NCBI GenBank assembly: GCA_902765005.1 | Contig: CACWYB010000008.1 | Coordinates: 19,164 to 83,163, forward strand | Origin: an uncultured Eubacteriales bacterium | Lineage (GTDB): Bacteria; Bacillota; Clostridia; Christensenellales; CAG-138 | DNA length: 64,000 nt | Direction: 5' to 3' | In this document: positions 24,714-32,700 of the stretch, in pieces | Layout: every line of letters starts with the position of its first letter | Position numbering within the stretch: position 1 is the first letter of the stretch | Position numbers and translations under genes: made by a program | The notes under the pieces: generated by a model | Seen by the model: the letters and a program-made list of their open reading frames with translations, nothing else | Told to the model about the DNA's origin: nothing | The model's database searches: none

Positions 24714-25493
24714 TCATCCCGCCTTTTTCCCCTGCTCCTCCATCAAGAGCTTGTCCGCCACCAGGGCGATGAACTCTCCGTTGGTGGGCTTGTCATTCTT
24801 GCCGTAGATGTTGTAGCCGAATAGGGCGTTCAGGTTTTCGATCTTGCCCCGGGTCCAGGCCACCTCGATGGCGTGGCGGATGGCCCGCTCCACTTTGCTG
24901 GGGGAGGTGTCGAACCGCTTGGCGATGCCCGGGTACAGCTCTTTGGTGATCCGGTTGATGAGATCCGGGTCGTTGTACACCAGTCGGATGCCCTCCCTGA
25001 GGTAGTGATAGCCCTTGATGTGGGCCGGGATGCCCGCCACCAGGAAGATGGCGGTCACCTTCTCCTCAAAGGACCGGTGGGTGGGGGCGTAGGGCATGAC
25101 GCCCCCCTTCACCGGCTCTCCTTCCAGCGTCTCCAGCAGGCGTTTGCTGATCGTGTCCGCGTCCACAGGCTTCACCATATAATATCGGGCCCCCAGCGCG
25201 CAGCACCGGCGCACCATGGCCTCGTTCTTTAATGCGGAAATCACCACCACAGCCGGCGCCGGGTTCAGCGGCAGCACCGACATCTGCTCCAGCACCGCCA
25301 GCCCGTCCGCGTTGGGCATGATGAGGTCCAGCGTCATCACGTCATAGGTCTTCTCCCTGAGCTTCTTCAGCGCCTCCCGGCCGTCCTGGGCGGTGTCCAC
25401 CTCGCTGAACCGGTCCTGGCTCAGCAGATACCCCTTCACGCTCTCGGTGAACTGGGTGTTGTCGTCGATCAAAAGAGCTTTGTACTTTGCCAT
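24714..25493 (-). CDS. spo0A: Stage 0 sporulation protein A, response regulator
   Basis: The 259-aa master regulator of sporulation entry. The N-terminal receiver domain has the acidic pocket LLIDDN (Asp10, Asp11), phospho-acceptor Asp56 in MTLDLIMPN, and the conserved Lys in MVKPVDAD. After a linker the Spo0A-specific DNA-binding domain runs from EEKVTAIFLVAGIPAHIKGYHYLR to GYNIYGKNDKPTNGEF. It includes the helix-turn-helix SKVERAIRHAIEVAWTRG, which contacts the TGNCGAA box. Start 25493 is supported by AAGGAGGAAGG just upstream and agrees with the family N-terminus; a start at 25556 would add 21 unconserved residues. A -10-like TACAAT and a consensus 0A box lie upstream. Its presence marks an endospore-forming lineage, though actual sporulation cannot be shown here. 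Confidence 0.97.
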   Translation of the reverse strand: MAKYKALLIDDNTQFTESVKGYLLSQDRFSEVDTAQDGREALKKLREKTYDVMTLDLIMPNADGLAVLEQMSVLPLNPAPAVVVISALKNEAMVRRCCALGARYYMVKPVDADTISKRLLETLEGEPVKGGVMPYAPTHRSFEEKVTAIFLVAGIPAHIKGYHYLREGIRLVYNDPDLINRITKELYPGIAKRFDTSPSKVERAIRHAIEVAWTRGKIENLNALFGYNIYGKNDKPTNGEFIALVADKLLMEEQGKKAG

Positions 25494-25519
25494 TTGCCTT
25501 CCTCCTTCGCTGTGCTTAG

Positions 25520-25525
25520 ATTGTA
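25520..25525 (-). promoter_or_regulatory. -10-like element upstream of spo0A
   Basis: TACAAT on the minus strand (25525-25520), about 27 bp before the start codon. No good -35 is present at 16-18 bp, so it may need an activator. Confidence 0.45.
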
Positions 25526-25569
25526 CCATCCCCCTCCCCAACTGGTTAGAGTGCAAATTCAGCGACCCC

Positions 25570-25576
25570 TGGCGAA
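25570..25576 (+). promoter_or_regulatory. Putative 0A box upstream of spo0A
   Basis: TGGCGAA matches the Spo0A-binding consensus TGNCGAA. A one-mismatch copy TAGCGAA follows at 25581-25587. The pair sits about 45-60 bp upstream of the -10-like element, where an activator could bind. Confidence 0.4.
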
Positions 25577-25638
25577 TGGATAGCGAATAAAGGAAGGTGG
25601 CGGCATAGGAGGTTATTTAGGGGCATAGCTTTTCTTTT

Positions 25639-25674
25639 GTTCCTTTTTCTCTTCTGTGAAGAGGAAAAAGGAAC
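25639..25674 (-). repeat. Partial composite element, copy E (hairpin iii only)
   Basis: GTTCCTTTTTCTCTTC pairs with GAAGAGGAAAAAGGAAC around TGT with a single-base bulge. CGAAAAAGAGAAGC follows. Rest missing. Confidence 0.7.
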
Positions 25675-25745
25675 CGAAAAAGAGAAGCGCATAGGGGGGC
25701 TGTATATCGGCAGGCATGACCTTCTTCCCCCACGCCGGGCCCTCC

Positions 25746-25828
25746 GTAGGGGAGGGCTTGCCCCTCCCGCCTTACATCACAAAAACACATCCTTGACGCT
25801 ATGGGCCGGGCAAAGCCACGGCCCCTAC
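25746..25828. repeat. 83-bp REPIN-like element with inverted ends
   Basis: The ends are GTAGGGG (25746-25752) and CCCCTAC (25822-25828). Each end forms its own small hairpin: GGGAGGG/CCCTCCC at 25750-25768 and GGGCCG/CGGCCC at 25803-25824. This is the layout of two palindromic REP units in head-to-head orientation. Only one copy is in the window. Confidence 0.6.
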
Positions 25829-25886
25829 TTTTAGGCCTTCCCCCGGGAGAAGGTCCGCCGCAGGCGGCGGCAAGGAATGCCACCAT

Positions 25887-25914
25887 AAAAAAGCAGAGAG
25901 CTTTTGCTCCCTGC
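25887..25914 (-). terminator. Intrinsic terminator for the small minus-strand genes
   Basis: On the minus strand GCAGGGAGC-AAAA-GCTCTCTGC followed by TTTTTT. It ends the transcript of the lipoprotein and the 55-aa membrane protein. Confidence 0.85.
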
Positions 25915-25939
25915 CTTTCTAAAATCATCAGTATTCCCT

Positions 25940-26107
25940 TTATTTTTTGTCGTTGGGACGGACGGCAACGATGATGATCCCGATGATGCCCAGGAAAAAC
26001 CCCCACCAGAATCCGCCCTCCATGCCCCTGTTATTCGTGATAGCTTTCGTGATAAAACCACAAATAACGCCAACAACCAAATACCCAATCAAATATGCAA
26101 TTTCCAT
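25940..26107 (-). CDS. Small two-helix membrane protein, 55 aa
   Basis: A short open frame of 55 codons begins MEIAYLIGYLVVGVICGF and ends VAVRPNDKK. It has two hydrophobic helices (residues about 4-20 and 33-50) separated by a polar loop KAITNNRGMEGGFWW. AAGGAG lies 7 nt before the ATG, and a strong terminator follows 26 bp after the stop. These two signals and the clean two-helix pattern support a real gene. The GGFWWGFFLGIIGIIIVAVRP half resembles small glycine-rich membrane proteins common in Firmicutes; the function is unknown. It is the second gene of a transcript starting with the 78-aa lipoprotein, 17 bp downstream of it. Confidence 0.8.
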   Translation of the reverse strand: MEIAYLIGYLVVGVICGFITKAITNNRGMEGGFWWGFFLGIIGIIIVAVRPNDKK

Positions 26108-26124
26108 CTTTCCACTCCTTTTTT

Positions 26125-26361
26125 TTAATTTCCGCCGCCAGCTGCTTTTAATAAGCGTTCATACTCTGCCCAATCCTTTTGCAGTTTTTCATATTCCTGC
26201 CGTGCTTCCTCTGCTCTCCTCGCTGCCTGCTCCGAGCCTTCGTGAAGCGAATTGAGCATTCGTTGGTTTTCATCTACCTTGCTCTTCTCGCATCCCAGCA
26301 GGCAAAAAGCCATGCTGGCAATAATGCAAAAGATTAGCAGGATTGACAAACTCCTTTTCAT
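26125..26361 (-). CDS. Small coiled-coil lipoprotein, 78 aa
   Basis: The signal peptide MKRSLSILLIFCIIASMAFCLLGC ends in lipobox LLGC, so the mature protein of about 55 residues is lipid-anchored outside the cell. The rest is one charged alpha-helix with heptad-like spacing (EQAARRAEEARQEYEKLQKDWAEYERLL) and a short Gly tail. GGAGGGAG precedes the ATG. It has a strong promoter with an inverted-repeat operator candidate, and it diverges from a ribbon-helix-helix regulator gene. Base composition is lower in GC than that of core neighbours. No known family is recognised; the function is unknown. Confidence 0.75.
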   Translation of the reverse strand: MKRSLSILLIFCIIASMAFCLLGCEKSKVDENQRMLNSLHEGSEQAARRAEEARQEYEKLQKDWAEYERLLKAAGGGN

Positions 26362-26374
26362 CTGCTCCCTCCTC

Positions 26375-26439
26375 TGTATGTATTACAAGAATATCTATCT
26401 TGTATCTGCATTGTATCATACATACATTTCGTTCGTCAA
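26375..26439 (-). promoter_or_regulatory. Lipoprotein promoter with nested inverted repeats
   Basis: On the minus strand TTGACG (26439-26434), an 18-bp spacer with TG just before the -10, and TACAAT (26415-26410). Over and beyond the start site lie two nested inverted repeats: TGTATGTAT/ATACATACA (26375-26383, 26418-26426) and TACAAGA/TCTTGTA (26384-26390, 26398-26404). This could be an operator for the divergently encoded ribbon-helix-helix protein. Confidence 0.55.
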
Positions 26440-26478
26440 TATATACTTAAAATACAAATAGATTGCGAGGTGGAGAAA

Positions 26479-26661
26479 ATGCTGAAGGAACCCCTAATTA
26501 TTAAAAAGCGCGGCGAAGACGGGAACCGCATCATTTCCGTCCGCATTCGGGAGGAGATTCTGGCCAAGCTGGACAAGCTGTCCGCCGAAACCAACCACTC
26601 CCGCAACGAGCTGATCAACTTGATCCTGGCCCATGGCGTGGACAACATCGAAATACAATAA
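26479..26661 (+). CDS. Ribbon-helix-helix (Arc/CopG-like) DNA-binding protein
   Basis: The 60-aa protein reads as one RHH domain: a beta-strand RIISVRIREEI, then helix ILAKLDKLSAETN, the turn HSRN, and helix ELINLILAHGVDNI. Such proteins are dimeric repressors binding short inverted repeats. The ATG at 26479 is chosen because GAGGTGG lies 5 nt before it; a GTG three codons earlier is possible. A strong terminator follows directly. The gene diverges from the small lipoprotein and may regulate it. RHH proteins are also common as antitoxins, but no toxin-like gene is next to this one. Confidence 0.78.
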   Translation: MLKEPLIIKKRGEDGNRIISVRIREEILAKLDKLSAETNHSRNELINLILAHGVDNIEIQ

Positions 26662-26675
26662 CCCTTTTGACACAC

Positions 26676-26721
26676 AAAAAGCGCCTCCCGTCGTTAGCTT
26701 CGACAGGCGGCGCTTGTTTTT
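26676..26721 (+). terminator. Intrinsic terminator after the RHH gene
   Basis: AAAAAGCGCC and GGCGCTT arms (26679-26685, 26709-26715), inner GTCG/CGAC, then GTTTTTTG. Confidence 0.85.
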
Positions 26722-26746
26722 TGTCTTGTTAAGTTTCTCTTTTTCC

Positions 26747-26782
26747 GCCGCTTTTACTCTTTGTATAAAGAGAAAAAGCGGC
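26747..26782 (+). repeat. Partial composite element, copy F (hairpin iii only)
   Basis: GCCGCTTTTACTCTTT pairs with AAAGAGAAAAAGCGGC around GTAT with one mismatch. It is followed by AAAAGAAATCT as in copy G. It lies between convergent genes. Confidence 0.75.
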
Positions 26783-26794
26783 AAAAGAAATCTT

Positions 26795-27469
26795 TCATTT
26801 CTTCCTTACCTTCGGCCACCAATACTCCTTCCCGTACACCAGCGCCTCCGCCAGCAGGCACACGGGCAGGGCGGCGAACACGTCCAGGGCCGAATGCTGC
26901 TTCACAAAGCAGACGGCGCAGCACACGCCGATGACGAAAAGGGTAAGCAGCGCCTTTATCCATCCGGGCAGGGTCTCGTCCTTGAGACCCACGGAGAGGA
27001 TGCCCAGGGAATAGCCCACATGGAGGCTGGGGCACACCCCCGTGCTGGTGTCGAAGCTGTAGATGAAGGCCATCACCGAGGTGAGGAAATTCTCCCGGGG
27101 GAAGGTTTCCGGCCTGAGATCCTGGCGGGAGGGCCAGAGGATATAGCAGAGCATGGCCACCGCCTGGGTGATCATGATGAAGGTCTGCACCTTTTTGAAC
27201 CGGGGCACATCAAAGAAAAACGTGTAGGCGAGCGTCCCGAACACCAGGGCATACCACCCCACGTAGAACAGCACGAACCACTCGTTGAACGGGATCAGGT
27301 CGTCCAGCGCGCAGTGGATGGGCGTGCATTTTTCATAGGGGATCAGGTTCTCCGTGATGAAATACAGGCAGAAATAGGCGATCCAGCCCCCCAGGAGCTT
27401 TACGTGGGCGAACCGGGGCTCATTCAGCTTTTTCAGGGAAAAGCCCCGGTAATCATAGGGTTTCTTCAT
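26795..27469 (-). CDS. PAP2-superfamily membrane phosphatase/transferase
   Basis: The 224-aa protein has about six transmembrane helices and the PAP2 catalytic motifs CPSLHVGYS (C2, catalytic His) and KQHSALDVFAALP (C3, His and Asp). The C1 motif is reduced to a region around YILWPSRQDLRPE. Members dephosphorylate lipid phosphates or move phospho-head groups at the outer membrane face. Its ATG overlaps the stop of the acyltransferase-like gene upstream (ATGA), so the two likely act in the same lipid pathway, such as phosphatidate or inositol-lipid turnover. The exact substrate is unknown. Confidence 0.78.
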   Translation of the reverse strand: MKKPYDYRGFSLKKLNEPRFAHVKLLGGWIAYFCLYFITENLIPYEKCTPIHCALDDLIPFNEWFVLFYVGWYALVFGTLAYTFFFDVPRFKKVQTFIMITQAVAMLCYILWPSRQDLRPETFPRENFLTSVMAFIYSFDTSTGVCPSLHVGYSLGILSVGLKDETLPGWIKALLTLFVIGVCCAVCFVKQHSALDVFAALPVCLLAEALVYGKEYWWPKVRKK

Positions 27470-28257
27470 TTGGAATATACCTCGAGCGGCCTGTTTTTCG
27501 GGTACTGCCCCTTGGGAATGTTGGGGTAGGGCACCACGGTGTGCTCCGGCAGACGGAGGGCCATGTTTGTGATGGCGTCCATCAGCGCCTCCGCCACCCG
27601 CTTGCGCTCCTCCTCCAGGGGCGCCTGGGGATCGAAGGCGATGGGCTGGCCATAGTACATGCTCTTGAGCCGGGGCGCCAAATACAGGGGCACGAACCGG
27701 AGCGCCTGCCCGGTCTGCTTATAGTACATCCGCCCCAGGTCGATGAACCGGTCCTGGAAGGCGTGGACGATGTTGTTATGCTCGTCGTAGCACTCGGGGA
27801 AGATCACCAGCCGATCCCCCGCCGCCAGCTTCTGCACCGACTCCCGGAAGGTGGTCAGGAGCCTTGCGTCATGGTACACCCCCACGGTGTGGGCGTTGTT
27901 GAACACGCACACGGCCAGGGGCACGATGAGGTGGCTCAGCAGCTTATAGAACCAGCGCACGGCCTTGGGCTTGCCGGACCAGAAATCTCGGTAGGCATAG
28001 GCCGCCACCTCCTCCTTGTGCATCATCTCCCCGGTGCACCACACCCAGTGCTTCCCCGGCACATACAGCTCCCCGGCGATGGGCCCGTACATCTGGCTGT
28101 GGTTCCCCACGATGACGCAGGGGCCTCCGGGCAGATTTTCCGCCCCAACGGTGGTCAGCTTGGGGGAAAAGAGCCACACCCCGAACCGGATCACCCGATA
28201 GGCAAACGAGGTGGGCTTTTCGCCCACCTCCGCTTTCTTCAATGACGGCGCCCTCAT
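27466..28257 (-). CDS. PlsC-like acyltransferase domain protein with altered HX4D motif
   Basis: The 263-aa protein has the layout of 1-acyl-glycerol-3-phosphate acyltransferases: TVGAENLPGGPCVIVGNHSQMYGPI, then LIVPLAVCVFNNAHTVGV, RESVQKLAAGDRLVIFPECYDEHNN, and FVPLYLAP. The catalytic HX4D is changed: His53 is kept but the fifth position is Gly58 (HSQMYG) instead of Asp. The usual EGTRS block reads FPECYDE. The enzyme may therefore be inactive or use another residue. It lies in a coupled operon (ATGA overlaps on both sides) between a PrsA-like foldase and a PAP2 protein. Membrane-lipid metabolism is likely; acylation activity is not assured. Confidence 0.7.
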   Translation of the reverse strand: MRAPSLKKAEVGEKPTSFAYRVIRFGVWLFSPKLTTVGAENLPGGPCVIVGNHSQMYGPIAGELYVPGKHWVWCTGEMMHKEEVAAYAYRDFWSGKPKAVRWFYKLLSHLIVPLAVCVFNNAHTVGVYHDARLLTTFRESVQKLAAGDRLVIFPECYDEHNNIVHAFQDRFIDLGRMYYKQTGQALRFVPLYLAPRLKSMYYGQPIAFDPQAPLEEERKRVAEALMDAITNMALRLPEHTVVPYPNIPKGQYPKNRPLEVYSK

Positions 28258-29678
28258 TGCACGCCTACGCCCGCGTAATTGTCTTCATAAAACACGGCCG
28301 CGTTCCGGGCCTCGTTCAGCCAGTCCTCCTGAACGGCGTCCCATTCCTCCATCTGCCGCTGGGCCAGGGCGTCGGCGGTGTAATTCTCCGGGTCGTCCTC
28401 GAAGGCCGCCTCCCCGGCGGGCAGGTCGCTGAGCCGCTTGATGAGGTAAAAGCTGTCCCCCACCTGCAGCACCGGGGCCACCTCGCCCTCCTTCAAATCA
28501 TTGGCCGCGGTCCACACCTGCTCCGGCCAATCCGTGTCCTGCGCCTTGGTGTAGAAAATCACCGTGCCGTCCCGCAGGGGCTCGCCCTCCACGTAGCCGT
28601 AGAAGCTCATGGTCCCCTCCTGATCGGAGTAGGTGGTAAACAGCTCCGTGAAGTCCATTCCGTTCAGGGCGTCGGCCCTGGCCTTCTCCGCCTTCTCGCT
28701 GCTCTTCTGAAGCAGCTCGGCGTTCATGGTCTGCAGCTCCTGATACCGGGTCAAAATCTCCTGCTGCCGGGCCTCGTCCTGGCCCCGGAGCACCAGCTTG
28801 CCGTACTCCGCTTCCAGATTGGTCATCTCCAGCTCGTTGGCGGCATAGGCGGCGCTGTCGTCCTCGTCGACATCAAAGCTGATCACCTGCATCCGGCCGA
28901 AGCCCTCCGGCGTGAACAGGGCCGGAATATCCGACTCGCCCGCCCGATAGGCCTCATTCTGGGTCTTAAAGCCGGTGTAATCCTCCGTGAAGCTGTCCTT
29001 TTGGGCCGCCAGCTCCTGGCTGAACCAGGCCTTGGCCTCCTCCTCGGTGATGCTCACGCCCTCGTTGAACTTTTCCTGCAGCAGCTCCGTCAGGGCGCCC
29101 TCCGTATAGGAGGCGGTCACCTCCTCCAGCCACTGGCTGAAGGGATAGCCGAAATAGTCCTCCACATCCTGCTCCAGGATCGCCCGGGCCTTTTCGGCCA
29201 GAGCCACGTCGTCCGCGTCCTCGCCCAGCTCCTGGCGGGCATCCTCCAGATAGTCACCGGCATACTCGGCAATGAGCTCCTCCACGTCCCGGGCCACCTC
29301 TTCCCGCTTCTCTTCGGTGAGCTCGATGCCCATCTGCTGGGCCTTCCAGGGAAGCATCTTGGCGGAGAGCAGGTCTTCGATGACCATGCTCCGATAGGTG
29401 TTGATCTCCTCCGCCGTGGTGGGGGCGGACAGGCCGTAGTAGCTCATATAATCCAAAACGGTGTTGTAGCTGCTGCGGACCTCTCCTACGGTCACCGTGA
29501 AATCGCCCAGGGTGAAGGCGGGCAGGGCATCCGTCTCGCTGGTGTCGGCCGGGGCCGTGGCGGCGGGATTGCTCTCAGGCGCCTCCGCTTTCGTCCCGTC
29601 CTCCGCTTTTTCCAGGCACCCCACCGCGCCCACTATCATCAGCGCGCACAGCAGCAGCGCCAGAGCTTTCTTTTTCAC
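28254..29678 (-). CDS. PrsA/SurA-like foldase lipoprotein
   Basis: The 474-aa protein starts at a GTG with AAAGGAT upstream and has a lipoprotein signal peptide with lipobox VGC (residue 21). An acidic Ala/Pro/Thr linker follows. The SurA-N-like chaperone region contains VIEDLLSAKMLPWKAQQMGIELTEEKREEVARDVEELI. A second helical part with long charged helices follows. The C-terminal parvulin-like segment is FTELFTTYSDQEGTMSFYGYVEGEPL and LKEGEVAPVLQVGDSFYLIKRL. It is expected to help secreted proteins fold outside the membrane. It is longer than typical PrsA (about 300 aa) and very acidic. It heads the three-gene operon with the acyltransferase-like and PAP2 genes. Confidence 0.85.
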   Translation of the reverse strand: MKKKALALLLCALMIVGAVGCLEKAEDGTKAEAPESNPAATAPADTSETDALPAFTLGDFTVTVGEVRSSYNTVLDYMSYYGLSAPTTAEEINTYRSMVIEDLLSAKMLPWKAQQMGIELTEEKREEVARDVEELIAEYAGDYLEDARQELGEDADDVALAEKARAILEQDVEDYFGYPFSQWLEEVTASYTEGALTELLQEKFNEGVSITEEEAKAWFSQELAAQKDSFTEDYTGFKTQNEAYRAGESDIPALFTPEGFGRMQVISFDVDEDDSAAYAANELEMTNLEAEYGKLVLRGQDEARQQEILTRYQELQTMNAELLQKSSEKAEKARADALNGMDFTELFTTYSDQEGTMSFYGYVEGEPLRDGTVIFYTKAQDTDWPEQVWTAANDLKEGEVAPVLQVGDSFYLIKRLSDLPAGEAAFEDDPENYTADALAQRQMEEWDAVQEDWLNEARNAAVFYEDNYAGVGVQ

Positions 29679-29717
29679 GTTTCGTCTATCCTTTCTGTTT
29701 CCTTTTGCTTCGCCCCA

Positions 29718-32700
29718 TTATACCCTCTCGGACCGCAGGTTGCAATCCGCCAGAATGGAAAGAAATTGTGGCAGTTTTTTTACGAAATCATCGGCGCTGC
29801 GGCACTTGACGCTCAGCTCCACCGCCGCCGGGTCCCCGGCCAGGAGCCGGGCGCCCTGCTCATTGGACAGGGCCAGCAGGAGCTTTCCCCCGTCGGGCCG
29901 GGCGCTTTGGTCATATTTTAGGGTGGCCTTCCCCGGCTTCACCGTGACGGAGGCGAACCCCGCCCGGGCTCCCAGGTGCTTGATGAGGCTCAGCCGCATG
30001 AGCCGCTCCACGCTCTCGGGCAAGTCCCCGTACCGGTCCGTGAACTCGTCATACATATCGTCGAACATGCCCTGATCCTCGATTTCGGCGATCCGCTTAT
30101 ACATGGCCATCCGCTGTAGCTCCCCGTTCACCAGCCCCTTTGGCACAAAGGCGTCTCCGGGGGCGTCCACCGCCGTGTCGATGAGGGGCAACACCTCCCG
30201 GCCCGTGGCCTCGTCCACGGCCTGGCGGATGAGCTTGCAGTAGTATTCGTAGCCCACGTCCGAAAGGTGGCCGTGCTGCTCGGCGCCCAGCAGGCTCCCG
30301 GCCCCCCGGATCTCCAGATCCCGCATGGCCAGCCTGTATCCCGCGCCGAACTGGGTAAACTCCCGCACCGCCAGCAGCCGCTTCTGGGCCGCCTCGGGCA
30401 AGGACCGGCTCTGGGGCACGGTGAGATAGGCGTAGGCGATCCGATTCGACCGCCCCACACGGCCCCTGAGCTGATAGAGCTGGGCCAGGCCCAGTTTGTC
30501 CGCGTCCAGCACGATGAGGGTGTTGCAGTTGGGGATATCCACCCCGCTCTCCACAATGGTGGAGCACAGCAGCACATCCGCCTCCCGCTGGATAAAGCTC
30601 ATCATGGCCTGCTCCAGGGCATGCTCGTTCATCTGCCCGTGGGCCATGAGGAACCGCGCCTCCGGCACCAACTCCTGAAAATGGGCCAGGGTGCCCTCCA
30701 TGCCCATGACCTTGTTGCTCACGATGAAGCACTGGCCGCCCCGCCCCAGCTCCCGCCGGATGGCGGCGGCGATCTGGGCGTCGGTGTATTCCACCACGTA
30801 GGTCTGCACCGGGAACCGGTTCTCCGGGGGCGTCTCGATGATGGACACGTCCCGCACCCCGGTCATGGCCATATTCAGCGTCCGGGGGATGGGCGTGGCC
30901 GTCATGGTCAGCACGTCCACCTGGCTGCGGATGGCTTTGATCTGCTCCTTATGGTTCACCCCGAACCGGTGCTCCTCGTCGATGATGAGCAGGCCCAGGT
31001 CCTTGAATTTCACATCCTTGGCCAACAGGGCGTGGGTGCCGACCACCATGTCCAGCTCTCCCGTGGCCAGGGCCTTTTTCACCCGCTCCCGCTCCTTGGG
31101 GGTCTGGAACCGACTCAGGCACCCCACCGTCACCGGATAGGCGGCAAACCGTTCCGAAACCGTGGCGTAATGCTGCTGGGCCAGGATGGTGGTGGGAACC
31201 AGCAGGGCCGCCTGTTTCCCGTCCTGCACCGCCTTGAAGGCCGCCCGGATGGCCACCTCCGTCTTACCGTAGCCCACATCTCCGCACAACAGCCGATCCA
31301 TGGGCCGGCGGCTCTCCATGTCCGCCTTTACCTCCCGGATGCACCGGAGCTGGTCCTTTGTCTCCTCGTAAGGGAAGGCCGCCTCCAGCCGCCGCTGCCA
31401 GGCCGTGTCCGGGGAAAAGGCGTGGCCGGGCACGGAAGCCCGCCGGGCGTAGAGGGCCGCCAGGTCCACCGCCAGCTTCCTGGCGGCCGCCCGGGCCTTC
31501 TGAACCTTCTGCTGCCATTCGCCGCCCCCCAGCTTGCTGAGCGTAGGAGCCACGTCCTCCCCAGAGGAGCCCATATACTTCTGGATCCTGTCCAGCTGGT
31601 CCGTGGGGATGTAGAGCTTGTCGCCCCCCTTGTAGAGGAGCAGCAGATAGTCCCGGGTGCTGTTCTCCACGGTCAGCTGCTCCACGCCCACGAACCGGCC
31701 CACGCCGTGAGCTTCGTGGACCACATAGTCCCCCACGGTGAGGTCCGAAAACTTCAGTCCGCTCTTCTTTTTCCGGGGGCGACTCATCTGCTTGCCGAAG
31801 AGCTCCGTCCCCGTGAGCACCATGAGCTTCAGCGCCGGGCACAAAAAGCCCCTGGGCAGGCTTTCGCCCAGGATCAGCACCTCCCCCGGCTCCGGCTCCC
31901 GGTCCAGGCTCTGCGCCCGGGCGCAGCGGAGCTCGTCCTGCAGAGTGTCCATGAGGGCGTCCGCGCTCTCCCCGCCGTAGAGCAGGGCACAGCCGCCGCT
32001 CTGCCGGAACCGCTTCAGCTCCCGCGCCAGCTCCCCCATGTCACCCAGGTACATGGGCGCGGTCTCCAGGGTGAACTTCACCCGCATCCTGTGCTCGATC
32101 TGCCGGCTGGTCCGAAACAGGGCGTAGATGGCCCCGGTTCGCCGCTGGTCCGCCAGGGTCTCCAAGTACCCCTCCTCCCGCAGGAGCTTGGCCTGCTTGG
32201 GATGGCCCTCCCCCCGCTCCAGCATGGCGGTGACGGCCTCCAGGAACAGGTTCCGGGCCGTCCGCCCCTCCTCCATCACCCGGTCCGGCTCGATGAAAAA
32301 CCGCAGGCAATCCTGGGGCAGGTAGTTCTCCAAGGAGGCCTCCTCCTCATACAGCAGGGGCAGCAGCACGTCCGCCCCCAGGGTGGGCCGGTCCTGGGCC
32401 CAATCCTCCCGCTCCCGGTCAAAGCCCGCCCGGTCCCCCAGGGCCTTCAGGGCCTTGCGCACCCGCGCCCCGGGCTGGGGCGTTTCAAAGGCCGGGGGCA
32501 GCAGCGCCCGGTCCGTCTGTCGGATGGACCGCTGGGTGTTCACGTCGAAATACCGCAGCTGATCCACCTCGTCGTCAAAAAACTCGATCCGGCAGGGGTC
32601 CTCCCCCTGGGGCGGAAACACGTCCAGAATATCCCCCCGCAGAGCCACCTGCCCGGGGCCTTCCAGCATGTCCACCCGCTCGTAGCCCGCCGTCACCAGA

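Noticed and set aside
26479-26661. RHH gene as an antitoxin of a toxin-antitoxin pair
   Set aside because: The next gene on the same strand is more than 9 kb away, a terminator follows directly, and neither neighbour resembles a toxin. A repressor role fits better.
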